This document shows positions 62,281-64,000 of a DNA stretch of 64,000 nt, piece by piece (position 1 is the stretch's first letter; each line of letters opens with the position of its first letter). A program made the position numbers and the translations under genes. Origin of the DNA: Dipteris shenzhenensis (lineage: Eukaryota; Polypodiophyta; Polypodiopsida; Gleicheniales). The notes beneath the pieces were generated by a model that was not told the origin of the DNA, did no database searches, and worked only from the letters and a program-made list of their open reading frames with translations. The stretch lies in assembly GCA_047967505.1 (NCBI GenBank), contig CM106541.1, one strand, 5' to 3'.

Positions 62281-63722
62281 ATGACCGGGACCCCTAAGGT
62301 GGAGGGCACAAACTCCTCATCATCCATGAAAGTCGCCGAATCTGCCAGTGCCGAAAAAGAGTTCCTGAGAAGCAGGTTTTTGGCCGGGGAGTGCGAAGAA
62401 GACCTGCACTCGTGGAAGATGGAGGAGAAGGACCTGCCAGGCCTCTATCAACAGAACTAGAGCTGGGGGCTGAGGAGGCCTGTGGCAGGGCTGAAGAGGA
62501 ATCTAGAGTCCTCATTTGTGCATGCATTCCGTCGGTCGTCCTAACTATGCCAGGAACAATCTGTGGGGAAGAAGTATCGGTAGCCCCCTCATGATCAGAA
62601 ACCAAAGTGACTAGGGCTGATACTGGTGCATCTAAAGGCCCCTCCTGATGTGGAACTGTAGTGTCTGGGGCTGCAGCAACATCTACCTCTGGAGTCTGGA
62701 TGGCGTCTGTCCGAACCGGATCAAAGGTCTCCTGAGGTAAAGGAGCCGCTCTGATTGCTCTCCATTGTGGTACTGGATGTGCTGCAAGCATTGGGCGCCC
62801 TGCTGCCCCTGGTGGTCCTGGGGTGCGCGAAGCAGGGCGCCCTGCTGCTCCTGGTGGTCCTGGAGTGCGTGATATAGGGCGCTAGGGAGGTGCAGTTGGG
62901 GCAGTACGTGAAGGAACCGCACCAGAAGACCTCTTGGGTCTTTTTTTCTTCCTTGGGTAGTCTCTAGCAAAGTGCCCAAGGGTCCTGCAAATCCTGCAAT
63001 GGTCCTGTCTACCTACAATCTCGACTCTCTGTCGAAAGAGAGAGCCATCTGGGCGCTGAAGCATGATGTGGTCATCTGAGATGTTAGGGTTAGAGACAAT
63101 GACCCTAACTCGAGGCACCCTGTCCGGTCTGACTGCCTCTACCAAGGAAGAAGGCATGCTAGGAAGTGGGGGGATCTCAGTGACCACTCCGAATGTGGCT
63201 CCGATAGTAGCAAGAAGTCGATGGTAGATCTGAGGAAGACCAGGAAATCTAATGAACAGTGATGTGACTTGACTGTCCTCCTCGACGGGATCGAAGCCCA
63301 AGGTGTAGGACAAAAGAAAGATCCTCCTCGAACCCAAAGCTAGAGGATTAGCTTTGAGAACAAGGGCTCTGGACTCGTGGGAGTCGAAAACCACTTGGAA
63401 GAATCCATGTCCCGAAAGTCGAATATCCCTAAGGTGTGGGGTGAGATCTTCTGGTAATGCCACCAGCATCTAGTCTCTAGCCTGTGATCTGGAAGGGTGT
63501 GACCCAAAGATGCAGGCGGAAAGTGATGTGGAGCCTTCGAGTTCCACATCTTTCTTGAGCTGCTGCAACTCGTTTTATGAGAAAATGACGGTTCTCGCGG
63601 TCGGTGGAGGTGGACGAAGATTGGCTGAGTGGGGATCCATTCACCAATCGAAGTGAAAGGGCCGATTCGAACATTGAAAAAGCTCTATCCATGAAATTGC
63701 TGCCCAGGACGCCATAGAACAC
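62281..63722 (-). pseudogene. LINE-B ORF1 with damaged zinc knuckle
   Basis: Minus strand, several frames. N-terminal part 63722-63477, core 63469-62882 (LTPHLRDIRLSGHGFFQVVF, SLFIRFPGLPQIYHRLLATI, RVPRVRVIVSNPN) and a knuckle CRICRTLGHFARDYPRKKKR, in which the last cysteine of CX2CX4HX4C is tyrosine. The tail 62880-62290 is P/S/A-rich with a repeated PGPPGAAGRP (twice within about 60 bases, 62870-62800). A stop near 62880 and frame breaks make it inactive. Confidence 0.8.
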
Positions 63723-63739
63723 GGGCGCAGGAAGAAGGA

Positions 63740-64000
63740 GAATAGGAGAGGGAAGGAGAGAGAGAGAAGAGGAGCCGGGGGGGGCTGCGGGGGGGGAGAA
63801 GTTTAAGAAGAGAGGGAGCAGGGAGGGAGAGGGAGGGCGGGGGAGAGGAAAGGAAAGGAGGGGGCGGGATAGGAAGTGAGGGAGGGGGCTGGCAGGGAAG
63901 GGGAAGGAGGGCGGGGGAGAGGAAGGGGGGGGGGCTGGTTAGGAAGGGAGAGGTGAAGGAGGGGGCGGGGGGGGGGAGGAGGGGGGCTGGGAGAGTAGGG
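63740..64000 (-). promoter_or_regulatory. LINE-B polypyrimidine 5' leader
   Basis: On the plus strand this is almost pure G/A (GGGGGG, GGAGGGAGAGG). On the element strand it is C/T with CCCTCC and CCCCCC runs. It lies upstream of ORF1, without GTAC words, unlike the LINE-A leader. The G-runs could form quadruplexes on the antisense strand. It is cut by the window edge. Confidence 0.65.

Larger units (their letters stand above)
57935..64000 (-). mobile_element. Long LINE-B copy (leader, ORF1, ORF2), rearranged
   Basis: Minus-strand element with leader (64000-63740), ORF1 (63722-62281), endonuclease (62280-61157), RT and C-terminal region (61156-57935). It has no 3' UTR or poly-A: it stops in copia-3 gag. 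Two rearrangements: a fold-back insertion at about 59617-60140 and loss of the zf-RVT region at about 58262. Confidence 0.88.

Noticed and set aside
63740-64000. G-rich edge as telomere or rDNA spacer
   Set aside because: It lies directly upstream of LINE-B ORF1 and is irregular G/A sequence, so a LINE-B leader is the simpler reading.

Overview
The window looks like intronic or intergenic DNA from a land plant with a very large, retrotransposon-filled nuclear genome. I see no bacterial, organellar or viral gene set. Nearly everything is class I transposon debris: L1-type LINEs of at least two unrelated lineages (called LINE-A and LINE-B here), three Ty1/copia fragments of one superfamily branch, and one Ty3/gypsy pol. 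Two short host exons on the minus strand (44764-44516 and 30498-30351) splice in phase and match my memory of the C-terminal coiled-coil part of the axonemal protein CFAP44. This gene is needed only where cilia or flagella are built, so the plant should have swimming sperm (fern, lycophyte, cycad, Ginkgo or bryophyte) and not be a flowering plant or conifer. The large introns favour a fern, lycophyte, cycad or Ginkgo.

Layout. 1-3745: minus-strand Ty3/gypsy pol with 3' LTR edge and polypurine tract. 3746-5565: no recognisable gene. 5566-13518: plus-strand head-to-tail array of LINE-A copies and two short unknown retrocopies, joined by poly-A/(GT)n. 13519-14404: unassigned. 14405-20160: LINE-A fragments, an LTR with initiator-tRNA-Met binding site, and an internally deleted LINE-A2 with a 13-bp target duplication. 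20160-24847: copia-2 gag, leader and LTR, then a LINE-B/LINE-A chimera held between two similar LTRs. 24848-26717: low-repeat stretch with candidate exons of an unknown gene. 26718-29515: microsatellite carrying three same-orientation LINE insertions. 30351-30498: CFAP44 exon. 31229-38100: LINE-B copies, partly head-to-head. 38240-43738: copia-1. 44516-44764: CFAP44 exon. 45100-53260: minus-strand LINE-A array with the best full-length copy (ORF1 plus ORF2). 53541-57912: copia pieces, a LINE-A with a 691-codon open reverse-transcriptase frame, a LINE-B tail and copia-3. 57935-64000: long LINE-B with a fold-back insertion in its RT.

Three patterns stand out. (1) LINE-A type 3' ends are almost always poly-A followed directly by (GT)n on the sense strand (12 junctions), in both genomic orientations, while LINE-B tails are not. 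This suggests a plant L1-type LINE that targets GT microsatellites. (2) The 5' leaders of LINE-A and of the unrelated copia elements are both packed with CCGTACAG/CTGTACGG-like words, which resemble SBP/SPL-type sites (GTAC core). (3) LINE-A copies are repeatedly internally deleted with both ends kept, and LINE/LTR chimeras joined by microhomology are common. No gene here is clearly a complete functional host gene, and almost all element ORFs carry stops or frameshifts.
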